Assembly: GCA_019359095.1 (NCBI GenBank)
Contig: JAHHHZ010000024.1
Location: 124,001-188,000 of the forward strand
Source: Pleurocapsa minor HA4230-MV1
GTDB taxonomy: Bacteria; Cyanobacteriota; Cyanobacteriia; Cyanobacteriales; Xenococcaceae
Length of the DNA stretch: 64,000 bases
Direction: 5' to 3'
The notes under the pieces are model-generated. The model was given only the letters and a program-made list of their open reading frames with translations, ran no database searches and had not been told where the DNA came from. The translations under genes were made by a program, and so were the position numbers. Of the stretch, positions 1-8,414 are shown one piece after another (the first letter of the stretch is position 1; each line of letters opens with the position of its first letter).

Positions 1-528
1 GATAATGAGTTTGGCGATGGTACTCGTCGGCTACGAATGGTAGAGCTTTACAACAGTTCGTCTCAGCTGGAGAGAGTAGTGCTGATTAGAGAAAAACTGC
101 CTCATAGCAATGTGCCAGAAAGACCAACTTTAACTGTAGATAGCTTAATCGGCGAATGGCAGGGAAAAGCCGTAACTTTATATGCAGATCTCAGTCAGCC
201 GACAGAATTTTCCACTCATTTAGCAATTAAACAAAAGGATAGCAATCAGCTAGAACAGAGTTTATCTTTTGGCGATCGCACAATTAGTTCAACTGCGAAA
301 ATAGAAGGCTCAAGATTATTATTTGACAACAGTGATTTTCCCACTCAGGTAATGTTATTTCCTGATGGTGCATCCTGTAGTTGCCCTTTAAAAGTAGGTT
401 TAGGTCATAATTTCGTTTTAGAAATGGGCTGGCTATTGCAACCTAATCTTAGACAAAGGATTATGCGTAGCTATAACGAAAAAGGTAATTGGGTTAGCTG
501 TACCTTAGTGACAGAAAATAGGAAATAG
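1..528 (+). CDS. DUF3598 family protein, 5' end outside the window
   Basis: The reading frame is open from base 1 (DNEFGDGTRRLRMVELY...) through the ATG at 37 to the TAG at 526-528, so this is the C-terminal part of a longer gene. From memory of the family, the segments ERPTLTVDSLIGEWQGKAVTLY, LLFPDGASCSCPLKV and GWLLQPNLRQRIMRSYN-like blocks match cyanobacterial DUF3598 proteins, which are predicted lipocalin-like beta barrels related to CpeS/CpcS-type bilin lyases. The function is not established. The final codons ENRK-stop are encoded by the first units of a GGAAATA tandem repeat, so the extreme C-terminus may have been altered by repeat growth. The protein was probably about twice this length. 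Confidence 0.75.
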   Translation, partial: DNEFGDGTRRLRMVELYNSSSQLERVVLIREKLPHSNVPERPTLTVDSLIGEWQGKAVTLYADLSQPTEFSTHLAIKQKDSNQLEQSLSFGDRTISSTAKIEGSRLLFDNSDFPTQVMLFPDGASCSCPLKVGLGHNFVLEMGWLLQPNLRQRIMRSYNEKGNWVSCTLVTENRK

Positions 529-570
529 GAAATAGGAAATAGGAAATAGGAAATAGGAAGTAGGAAGTAG
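517..570. repeat. Heptanucleotide tandem repeat (STRR), unit GGAAATA/GGAAGTA
   Basis: About seven head-to-tail copies of GGAAATA, the last two changed to GGAAGTA. The tract begins inside the last codons of the DUF3598 gene and supplies its TAG stop. The same unit on the opposite strand recurs at 3017-3072 and, in 7/8-bp form, at 10761-10803. Confidence 0.9.
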
Positions 571-941
571 TATTTTAAAGATGTTCTAACGTTTTTACGT
601 TGAGCTATATATTTTGTTTGATAATTATTTTACTTTAAATTAAGTATATTTACATATAATCTAAAATACTTTTTTAATCAATTTTATAAATATTTTAGGT
701 AATTATATGCAGTTTAGATAGTTTCGAAAATATTAGATATCAAGGTTCTTTTGCTATTCTTCCGTAAATATACGCTAAGCAAGTTATAAATTTACATTGT
801 TTTTTCTTGAGGTTATACTTTGTAGATTACAGGGTAGATTATATTTTAAAACTAAAACTAGTTTAATTTAGTTCGAGACTGATATTCAATCAAAACTAAC
901 TAATATTTATTACTCATAATAGCTATGGCTATTTTCTTCAG
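571..941. other. AT-rich intergenic spacer with no recognised gene
   Basis: Very AT-rich sequence between the DUF3598 gene and the response regulator. I see no convincing ORF, tRNA or strong hairpin. It presumably carries the promoter of the gene at 942, but I cannot define one. Confidence 0.5.
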
Positions 942-2765
942 ATGGTAACTAATAAATCTCAAACTAATATTCTCATAGTTGAAGATGAATTACTAATCGC
1001 TAAAAACACAGCTAAAAAACTAACTAACTTTGGTTATAACGTAATCAAGATTGTGTCTAATGGTCAAGCTGCAATTGATTGTGTAAATCTTGAACAGCCA
1101 GATTTAGTGTTGATGGACATTGCTATTAAAGGAGAAATTGACGGTATTGAAACGGCATCTCAGATTAAATCTATTTCTGATGTGCCGATAATTTTTACAA
1201 CAGCCTATGCCAATAATGAAACTCTCGATCGCGCTGCGGAAACAGGCTGTTATGGTTATTTAATTAAGCCCTATAAAGAAGAAGAACTTAAGGCTACGGT
1301 TAAAATGACTTTGAGTAAGCATTTGGAACAGTCTACAATTCAACGAACTTTACAGTCTTCAATCAGTGAGTATTCGTCAGAGTACGATAATATTTATCAA
1401 GATCAGCTGACTGGGTTGCCAAATAAACTCTTTTTAAGAGATTTGTTTGAATATTTATTATCATTAATTGCCGATCGCAATCCAGAACAATCTAGTAGCT
1501 TACTAAAATCTCATCAACAGGATATAGCACAAGAATCTCAGCTAAATATTATCGGTGTATTTAATCTTAACTTAGATAGATTTGAGAAGATTAGTAGCTT
1601 TTTAAATAAACAGGAACAAGATTCCTTATTAAAAGAAATTGCTCAACGGTTGGTTGATTGCGTCAAGAATTTTACTGCTCATGGCGAAGTAGTTTATTTA
1701 ACCCCCGATAACTTTGTAGTGTTGCTGGCAATAGATAGTCGAATCACAGGTAGTAAATATGGACAGTCTATCCTCAATGTTCTGCAACAAAATTATGTGA
1801 TCGGCGATCGCGAAATATATCTCTCGCCTAATATTGGCATGGCTTTTTGTCCCAGTGACAGTCAAGATATTACCGAATTGTTAGAACAAAGCGATAAAGC
1901 GATCGAGTATGGCAAAAGTCAGGGAGGAAATCGCTGTCAAGCCTATACAGTAGCTTTTAATATTAAGAATTCTAAAGTTACTGGCGATTTCAGGCTGGAA
2001 TCGGAATTACACCATGCTTTAGAGCGACAAGAATTGGAGCTGTACTATCAGCCAAAATTAGATCTTAAAACGAATTTGATTATCGGCTCAGAAGCTTTGT
2101 TGCGCTGGAATCACCCCAAAATGGGGAGAATTAATGCCGATAAGTTTGTTCCCATAGCAGAAGAGATCGGCTTAATTAAACCAATCGGCGAATGGGTTTT
2201 AACAACTGCTTGTCGCCAGATGCAGGCGTGGCTAGATGCAGGATTTAAAAACCACAAAATCAGCGTCAATTTATCAGGAGCGCAGTTTAAACAATCAGAT
2301 TTGTTTCATCAAATAACTCAAATTCTGTTTAAGACATCATTAGAACCTCAGTTTTTGGAACTAGAATTAACCGAAACTATTTTAGTAGAAAATATTAGAA
2401 CTAATGTTCAAAGATTAAATATGCTGAAGAAGTTAGGCATTCAAATCTGCTTGGATGATTTTGGCACAGGATATTCTTCTTTAGGCTATTTACAGCAATT
2501 TCCTTTTGACATTTTGAAAATAGATGCCTGCTTTATTCGTGATATTAATCATAATCAGGTTAATGCGGTGATTACTAAAAATGTGATGGAAATGGCACAT
2601 CAATTAGGTTTGAAAGTTGTCGCCGAAGGAGTTGAAACTACTGCCGAGCTAGATTTTCTCAAAAATATTCAATGCGATGCCATCCAAGGATTTTTGTTTA
2701 GTCGTCCTTTATCAGCGCAAGAGTTTCAAAAACTAGTAAGAAAGCAGCTGCATTTACCCAGTTAA
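942..2765 (+). CDS. Response regulator with receiver, degenerate GGDEF and intact EAL domains (c-di-GMP phosphodiesterase)
   Basis: A 607-residue cytosolic signalling protein. Residues 8-125 form a CheY-like receiver with acidic pocket (VEDE), phospho-acceptor D59 (LMDI), T86/T87 and K109. Residues about 140-325 are a GGDEF-like domain (DQLTGLPNKLFLRD), but the signature position reads TPDNF (254-258), so cyclase activity is unlikely. Residues about 345-600 are an EAL domain with E384 (EALLRW), the NLS asparagine, ELTET, D505-D506 (DDFGTGYSSL), KID and E562 (AEGVET), as in active phosphodiesterases. A phosphorylation-controlled c-di-GMP hydrolase is inferred. No partner kinase is adjacent unless the giant hybrid kinase downstream (same strand) serves. 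Start: ATG, without an evident strong Shine-Dalgarno. Confidence 0.88.
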   Translation: MVTNKSQTNILIVEDELLIAKNTAKKLTNFGYNVIKIVSNGQAAIDCVNLEQPDLVLMDIAIKGEIDGIETASQIKSISDVPIIFTTAYANNETLDRAAETGCYGYLIKPYKEEELKATVKMTLSKHLEQSTIQRTLQSSISEYSSEYDNIYQDQLTGLPNKLFLRDLFEYLLSLIADRNPEQSSSLLKSHQQDIAQESQLNIIGVFNLNLDRFEKISSFLNKQEQDSLLKEIAQRLVDCVKNFTAHGEVVYLTPDNFVVLLAIDSRITGSKYGQSILNVLQQNYVIGDREIYLSPNIGMAFCPSDSQDITELLEQSDKAIEYGKSQGGNRCQAYTVAFNIKNSKVTGDFRLESELHHALERQELELYYQPKLDLKTNLIIGSEALLRWNHPKMGRINADKFVPIAEEIGLIKPIGEWVLTTACRQMQAWLDAGFKNHKISVNLSGAQFKQSDLFHQITQILFKTSLEPQFLELELTETILVENIRTNVQRLNMLKKLGIQICLDDFGTGYSSLGYLQQFPFDILKIDACFIRDINHNQVNAVITKNVMEMAHQLGLKVVAEGVETTAELDFLKNIQCDAIQGFLFSRPLSAQEFQKLVRKQLHLPS

Positions 2766-2840
2766 AAACTAGGACTATTTCATCCTTGGAGAAACTTTAA
2801 AATATGAGACTAATTGTCATCATGACTAATAGTGGTGATA

Positions 2841-2974
2841 CAGGGCTATTTCGTTCTAACTGTAGTGAACCAAGAAATAAATTTCTTGGCTGAAAATTAA
2901 AGTCCGTTTAAACGGACTTAATATACTTAGACAAAGAATTTATTCTCTGGATATATGAGAATGAAATAGCCCTG
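2841..2974. mobile_element. 134-bp MITE-like element with 17-bp terminal inverted repeats and 9-bp target duplication
   Basis: Left end CAGGGCTATTTCGTTCT (2841-2857) and right end (2958-2974) are inverted repeats with one mismatch. The 9 bp GTGGTGATA lies immediately outside both ends (2832-2840 and 2975-2983), as expected of a target-site duplication. The interior holds a perfect 20-bp palindrome centred on GTTTAAAC (about 2900-2919) and the near-palindrome CCAAGAAATAAATTTCTTGG. There is no ORF, so it would need a transposase in trans. I cannot name the parent IS. Confidence 0.82.
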
Positions 2975-3016
2975 GTGGTGATAAATGGTTATTAAACAAT
3001 AACTAAAATTATTAGT

Positions 3017-3072
3017 ATTTCCTACTTCCTATTTCCTATTTCCTATTTCCTATTTCCTATTTCCTATTTCCC
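3017..3072. repeat. Heptanucleotide tandem repeat (STRR), unit TTTCCTA
   Basis: About seven copies of TTTCCTA, one as CTTCCTA. It is the reverse complement of the tract at 517-570 and ends some 10 bp before the ribosome-binding site of the giant kinase gene, so it lies in that gene's 5' leader. Confidence 0.9.
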
Positions 3073-3091
3073 TAATTCTTAGGTGGTAATA

Positions 3092-6000
3092 ATGAGCTGG
3101 TTTTCTAGTGATAGCTTGATCGAGCTATATAGTGATGCTCGATTTAAAATTGAACGAATGATTGCTGAATCTGAGCAAAATTTAGTCTTAATTAAAACGA
3201 TTAATGCTAATTTTTCCAGAGTTGAGGTTAAAGAAAGCTTAAGCAAAGAGTATGCTTTACTCAGAAAATTTCAGGCAAAAAGTATTATCAAGCCTCATCG
3301 ATTAGAAAATCAGTCAAATCAGCTGATTTTAAGCTTAGAAAATTTTGAGGGACAAAGTTTAGTTCAGTTTTTGCAAGCTCAAAGTGTTTCATTGTCTGCT
3401 TTTTCAGCGATTAGGCTTCGCCTATGCTTCGCGATCGCCATTCAGCTAACGGAAGCGCTTCAAGCAATACATCGTCAGGGCATAATTCACCAAAACCTAC
3501 AGCCTGGCTGCATTTTAATTAATCCCCACAGTTTTGAACTCAAGATCATTGACTTTTCTTTTGCTACTGCTATTAAGACAAATTCAGCGACTAAAGTGGC
3601 AGCACTATTGTCAGGCTCAAATATAGCCTACATTGCCCCAGAGCAGACAGGGAGAATGAAGATTGCTCTCGATCATCGTGCTGATTTTTATTCCTTGGGA
3701 ATTCTGCTCTATCAAATTTTAACTGGCGTATTGCCTTATGATACTCAAGATCCCCTAGAGTTAATCCACTGCCATCTAGCTCAAACTCCCCCAGCACCTC
3801 ATCTTGTAGACGATCGCATTCCTCAAGTAATCTCAGCGATTATTTTAAAGCTGCTGGCTAAAAATCCAGATGAACGATATCAAAGTGCTTCAGCAATTAA
3901 AGCCGACTTGGAAAATTGCCAAACACAGTATGTTAACTTCGAGGTAATTGAGGACTTTGAATTAGGTACATTAGACCAACGTAGTCAATTTAAGCTTTCT
4001 CCCCAACTTTATGGTCGTTCAAGCGAGTTAAAAGCGATCGCCGAATCAATCGCCAGAATTAACTCACCACAAGCGCCAGTGGAACTCTTGCTGCTGACGG
4101 GTGACTCGGGAATGGGTAAAACGGCTTTAATGAGCCAAGTTCCCACCATAATTGGCAGAAAAGGTTACTTTGTGAAGGGCAATTTTGAACAGCTCAACAG
4201 CATCCCATACCAAGGAATAACTCAAGCGCTACGGGAATTAATCCAGCAGTTGCTAACTGAAACTGTAGCCAGTCGTCAACTTTGGCAGCAAAAAATCCAA
4301 ATGGCGATCGCTAATAACGGTCAGGTAATTACCAATATACTGCCAGAACTAGAGCTGCTCATTGGTTCTCAGCCAGATATACCCAAGCTACCGCCTCTAG
4401 AAAATCAAAATCGGTTTAACACTGTTTTCACTAAATTCTTGCAGGTTTTTGCTCAACCAGAATGCCCCTTAATTTTGTTTTTGGACAATCTACAATGGGC
4501 TGATGTTAGCTGTTTGAAATTAATTGAGCTATTGCTAGAAGATTATCAAAGCCAATGTTTATTAGTAGTGGGAGCTTATCGCGATCGCGAGGTAGATACA
4601 GATCATCCTTTAGAGCAAGCGATCGCCAAAATCTCGCAAACAGTTCAGGTTAAGCAGATTGCCCTGCAACCATTAGCGATCGAAGAAATAAATTGTCTGC
4701 TGGTTGATACTCTAGACTGCGATCCCAAAGCATCATTACCTCTGGCGGAATTATTGCTTCAGCGTACTCGCGGTAATCCTTTTTTACTTAATCTGCTCTT
4801 GCAATCTTTTTATCGAGAGCAGCTATTAACTTTTAACTTTGCCTCTTTAAGCTGGCAGTGGTCTCTTGCCCAAATTCGCACTACTTCCATTGCCAACCAT
4901 AATATCTTGGAATTAGTCTGTGGCAATTTAAATCAACTCCCTGATACCTGTCTACAAATCTTAAAACTTGCTGCCTGTATTGGTAATCGGTTTGATCTAA
5001 CACTATTAACTAATGTTTGGTACAAGACAGTAAAATCGGCCGATCTTAATACCGTAACTTTTAATCAAGATGCGATGCAGCGCGGTCTTGGGGTTTTCCA
5101 CCCAACTAAGCGGCGCAAGCCCCATGAGCAACTGCATCAAGATGCAATCGCTCAAGAGCTAAACTATGCTCTCCAAGCAGGAATTATTATCTTTGAGCAT
5201 CCACAATCAACATCCTCTTATCAATTTTTACACGATCGCGTTTATCAAACGGTTTATTCACTGCTGAAAGAAGCGGAATTAAGCCGACTGCATTTGATCA
5301 TTGGTCAATTTCTCCTACAGCAGAAACCATCGGTAGAGATTGAGGAAAAAATCTTTGTCATAGTTCATCATTTAAATCTTGCCAGAACATTATTAATCGA
5401 TCAGCCAGATAAAGACCGTTTGGTTAAATTAAATTTAGCTGCGAGCAAAAAAGCTAAAGCTACTAACGCTTATGAAGTTGCAGCCAATTATCTAGATATA
5501 GCGCTGAACCTGTTGCCAACATCGGCTTGGCAAAATAACTATGCTCTAATGTTAGCTGTTTATCAACAAGCTGCTGAAGTTCAATATCTGCACGGTAATT
5601 TCATTCATGCCGAACAGCTAGGAAATATCTTACTAACTCAGGCAGAAACTATATTAGATCGGATTCCCGTCTACAAAACTAAAATTCATACCCATATTGC
5701 TCAAAATCAAATGCAATTAGCGGTAGAGGTAGGTCTATATGTCCTAAAATTATTAGATATCCACTTGCCCAATGATTTTACGGAAAATCCAGAATATACT
5801 CTCCGTTTAGATATCAATCAGCAAAATCTTAAATCGTTAAAAAATCTGCCGATTATGAAAGATTGCTCTGGGATTAGAGCAATGGAAATATTAACGATTA
5901 TTATTCCTCCCGTCTATATTGTGCAACCGCAACTATTTCCCGTCGTAGTTGCCAAAATGCTCGATCTTTGTGTGCAACATGGTAATTGTTCTCTATCTGC

Positions 6001-8299
6001 CTATGCCTATGCTCTCTATGGATTGCTGCTGTGTGCTTCAGGCAATATCGAGACAGGATATCAATTGGGCGAATTAGCTTTAGAACTACAAGAGAAATTT
6101 GATGCTCAAGACATTAAATCCAAAGTTAATTTCATATTCAATAACATGATTCGTCATTGGCGCGAACCAGCAATTACTACTCTGGAACATTTTCTCCAAG
6201 GAATTCAAACTGGTATCGAGGTAGGAGATGTCGAACACGCTTGTTTTCATGCCATGCGTTATTGTGTTCACCTGTTCTATGTTGGCGAACCTTTGTCTGC
6301 TGCTAAGAAAAAATCTTCAACTCAAATTAATTTAATAAATTCCTTCAAACAGGATTTTCAGTTAAATTATGCTCGAATGTGGCATCAACTAAATCTCAAT
6401 TTACAGGGGCTATCTGAAAACAAGTTTTTACTCATAGGTAATAGTTTTGATGAAACAAAAATCCTGAACTCATGGCTTGAAACGAACAATGCCATGTCTA
6501 TCTTTGGTTTATATTTAGTTAAATTAATTCTCTGCTATTTTTTCCAGGATTATCAACAAGCAATTATTTATGCTTGTAAGGGAAAACAATACTTGCCAGC
6601 CACCACGGGCTTAATGGAATTTGCTGCTTATCATTTTTATTATTCTTTGGCAATGTTGGCTATCTGCTCTGAGGATCCAAATCATCAGTCAACATATTTT
6701 CCCGAAATATTGTCTTGTCAAAAACAAATAAAACAATGGTCACAACATGCTCCTGATAATTATTTACATAAGCATGAGTTAATAGCCGCAGAAATAGCCA
6801 AAGTCTTAGGAGAAAATGAACAAGCAGCAGAATATTATGATCGGGCAATTGCCGAGGCTACCAAAGCAGGATATTTGCAGGAAGCTGCATTGGCAGAAGA
6901 ATTAGCAGGAGAGTTTTATTTATCCAGAGGTAGAACCAAAATAGCTAGTTACTATTTAACCGATGCTTACCAAGAATATTTGCGTTGGGGTGCTGTTGCT
7001 AAAGTACGAGAGTTGGAATCTAAGCATTTGACCTTGTTAAACTATATTCCTAAACAGGAATCGATCGCTAACCAAAATCATCAGGATACAGAACCTGAAA
7101 CCTCTAGCCATCAATCCTCCTCAAATTTGGCTAATTTAGATCTTTTTTCCATCATTAAGGCATCACAAGCAATATCTTCGGAAATTGTTTTGGATAACTT
7201 ACTAGCTAAAATGATGGCAATTGTCATGGAGAATGCAGGAGCGCAAAAAAGTATTTTACTACTCCAACAAAGTTCTAATTGGGTAGTCGCAGCTTCCGCG
7301 TCTATAGATTCAGTAATAATTGATTTACCTTGTGTCTCAATAACTGACTATCAGGATTTACCCAGCTCGATCATTAACTATGTTCAAAGTACTCGCAGTA
7401 CAGTGATTTTAGAGCAAGCTGATCGAGAAGGACTATTCATCAATGATCCCTACATTATTAAGCATCAAGCTAAATCTATATTATGTTGCCCCATGATTTA
7501 TCAGGATCAACTCCAGGGAATTATTTATTTAGAAAATAGTTTAATTAAGGGTGCTTTTACCGAACAAAAATTAGAGGTTTTGCAGGCTTTACTATCTCAA
7601 GTATCAATTTCAATTGCCAACGCTCAGTTATATAAAGATCTTAAAGATCATGCTTCGGTGCAAAAGTCTCTCAAACAAAAAGAAGTACTACTCAAAGAAA
7701 TTCATCATCGAGTTAAAAACAATTTATTTGTTGTTTCTACTCTGTTAGATTTTCAGAGCAATTATGTAGACGATCCCAAAGTAATTAAACTGTTGGAAGA
7801 CTGTCAGAATCGTATTACAGCCATGGCAATGGTTCATCAACATCTTTATGGTAATAGTGAGCTTAACAAAATTAATTTTGCTAACTATATTGAATCTTTG
7901 CTCGACAATTTAGCTTACTCTCAAGCTAGTAAAGAGAGAAATATTAATTTGATTCTCAATCTTGAACCAATTGAACTTAATATTGAAAGCGCCAATCCTT
8001 GCGGTTTAATTGTTAATGAATTGATTTCCAATGCGATCGAACATGGTTTTAGCGATCGCAGTAGTGGTAATATTTGGCTAAAGCTAAAACTTGATTCCGC
8101 AAGTCAAGTCGTGTTGACAATTCAAGACGATGGAGTGGGCTTTAAACCAGGTTTGGATTTATATAATAGTGATTCTTTGGGACTAGAATTAGTCTGTACT
8201 TTAGTTGAACAGTTAGAGGGTGAAATAAAACTCGACCAAACGCAAGGTACTAAAATTGAGATTGCTTTTAACGAACTAAATTACGGTAGCAGAATTTAG
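3092..8299 (+). CDS. Giant hybrid sensor: pseudokinase, AAA/AAA16-type ATPase, helical repeats, GAF and HisKA_2 histidine kinase
   Basis: A 1735-residue protein of the cyanobacterial Ser/Thr-kinase/ATPase/histidine-kinase class. I start it at ATG 3092, preceded by AGGTGG, rather than the GTG nine bases upstream. The N-terminal kinase fold (about 10-280) reads HQNLQP at 133-138 where HRDLKP is expected (catalytic Asp replaced by N135), and DFS (154-156) instead of DFG, so phosphotransfer is unlikely. The ATPase has Walker A GDSGMGKT (337-344) and Walker B ending at D465. TPR-like helices follow to about 1310, then GAF (about 1346-1510), the HisKA_2 box HHRVKNN (1538-1544) and an HATPase domain with NELISNAIEHGF. 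It probably signals to response regulators. Two repeat sequences are inserted in frame (residues about 107-114 and 661-684). Several domains share the protein, so the substrate or ligand is unknown. Confidence 0.85.
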   Translation: MSWFSSDSLIELYSDARFKIERMIAESEQNLVLIKTINANFSRVEVKESLSKEYALLRKFQAKSIIKPHRLENQSNQLILSLENFEGQSLVQFLQAQSVSLSAFSAIRLRLCFAIAIQLTEALQAIHRQGIIHQNLQPGCILINPHSFELKIIDFSFATAIKTNSATKVAALLSGSNIAYIAPEQTGRMKIALDHRADFYSLGILLYQILTGVLPYDTQDPLELIHCHLAQTPPAPHLVDDRIPQVISAIILKLLAKNPDERYQSASAIKADLENCQTQYVNFEVIEDFELGTLDQRSQFKLSPQLYGRSSELKAIAESIARINSPQAPVELLLLTGDSGMGKTALMSQVPTIIGRKGYFVKGNFEQLNSIPYQGITQALRELIQQLLTETVASRQLWQQKIQMAIANNGQVITNILPELELLIGSQPDIPKLPPLENQNRFNTVFTKFLQVFAQPECPLILFLDNLQWADVSCLKLIELLLEDYQSQCLLVVGAYRDREVDTDHPLEQAIAKISQTVQVKQIALQPLAIEEINCLLVDTLDCDPKASLPLAELLLQRTRGNPFLLNLLLQSFYREQLLTFNFASLSWQWSLAQIRTTSIANHNILELVCGNLNQLPDTCLQILKLAACIGNRFDLTLLTNVWYKTVKSADLNTVTFNQDAMQRGLGVFHPTKRRKPHEQLHQDAIAQELNYALQAGIIIFEHPQSTSSYQFLHDRVYQTVYSLLKEAELSRLHLIIGQFLLQQKPSVEIEEKIFVIVHHLNLARTLLIDQPDKDRLVKLNLAASKKAKATNAYEVAANYLDIALNLLPTSAWQNNYALMLAVYQQAAEVQYLHGNFIHAEQLGNILLTQAETILDRIPVYKTKIHTHIAQNQMQLAVEVGLYVLKLLDIHLPNDFTENPEYTLRLDINQQNLKSLKNLPIMKDCSGIRAMEILTIIIPPVYIVQPQLFPVVVAKMLDLCVQHGNCSLSAYAYALYGLLLCASGNIETGYQLGELALELQEKFDAQDIKSKVNFIFNNMIRHWREPAITTLEHFLQGIQTGIEVGDVEHACFHAMRYCVHLFYVGEPLSAAKKKSSTQINLINSFKQDFQLNYARMWHQLNLNLQGLSENKFLLIGNSFDETKILNSWLETNNAMSIFGLYLVKLILCYFFQDYQQAIIYACKGKQYLPATTGLMEFAAYHFYYSLAMLAICSEDPNHQSTYFPEILSCQKQIKQWSQHAPDNYLHKHELIAAEIAKVLGENEQAAEYYDRAIAEATKAGYLQEAALAEELAGEFYLSRGRTKIASYYLTDAYQEYLRWGAVAKVRELESKHLTLLNYIPKQESIANQNHQDTEPETSSHQSSSNLANLDLFSIIKASQAISSEIVLDNLLAKMMAIVMENAGAQKSILLLQQSSNWVVAASASIDSVIIDLPCVSITDYQDLPSSIINYVQSTRSTVILEQADREGLFINDPYIIKHQAKSILCCPMIYQDQLQGIIYLENSLIKGAFTEQKLEVLQALLSQVSISIANAQLYKDLKDHASVQKSLKQKEVLLKEIHHRVKNNLFVVSTLLDFQSNYVDDPKVIKLLEDCQNRITAMAMVHQHLYGNSELNKINFANYIESLLDNLAYSQASKERNINLILNLEPIELNIESANPCGLIVNELISNAIEHGFSDRSSGNIWLKLKLDSASQVVLTIQDDGVGFKPGLDLYNSDSLGLELVCTLVEQLEGEIKLDQTQGTKIEIAFNELNYGSRI
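3412..3435 (+). repeat. 24-nt repeat inserted in frame in the kinase-domain coding sequence
   Basis: The sequence GCGAT occurs just before and at the end of this 24-nt block. Removing the block restores TCAGCGATCGCCATTCAG, a HIP1 site encoding FSAIAIQL, which matches the usual spacing of this family before the HRD region. The block adds eight codons (part of SAIRLRLCFAIAIQL) and is itself partly palindromic around GGCTTCGCC. Confidence 0.65.
5074..5135 (+). mobile_element. 62-bp hairpin repeat inserted in frame, with 10-bp direct repeats
   Basis: ATCAAGATGC occurs at 5064-5073 and again at 5136-5145, directly flanking a 62-bp block whose central part (GGTCTTGGGG...GCCCCATGAG) can fold back. 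62+10 = 72 nt, so exactly 24 codons are added: NQDA is followed by extra residues ending in HQDA before IAQELNYALQ resumes. The GCAG...CTGC ends resemble the hairpin inserted at 41904-41948. Confidence 0.72.
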
Positions 8300-8414
8300 A
8301 CATTAAGAACCCACGGTTGAGCATTTTAAGCAAAATACTCAACACAATGAGAGTAATTATCTTAGTGATAGAAATTGAACTCGATCAAAAAGTTGTGATT
8401 TAACTTGTTTATGT

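Noticed and set aside
942-2765. Diguanylate cyclase activity of the GGDEF-like domain
   Set aside because: The signature motif is TPDNF instead of GGDEF, so only the EAL activity is supported.
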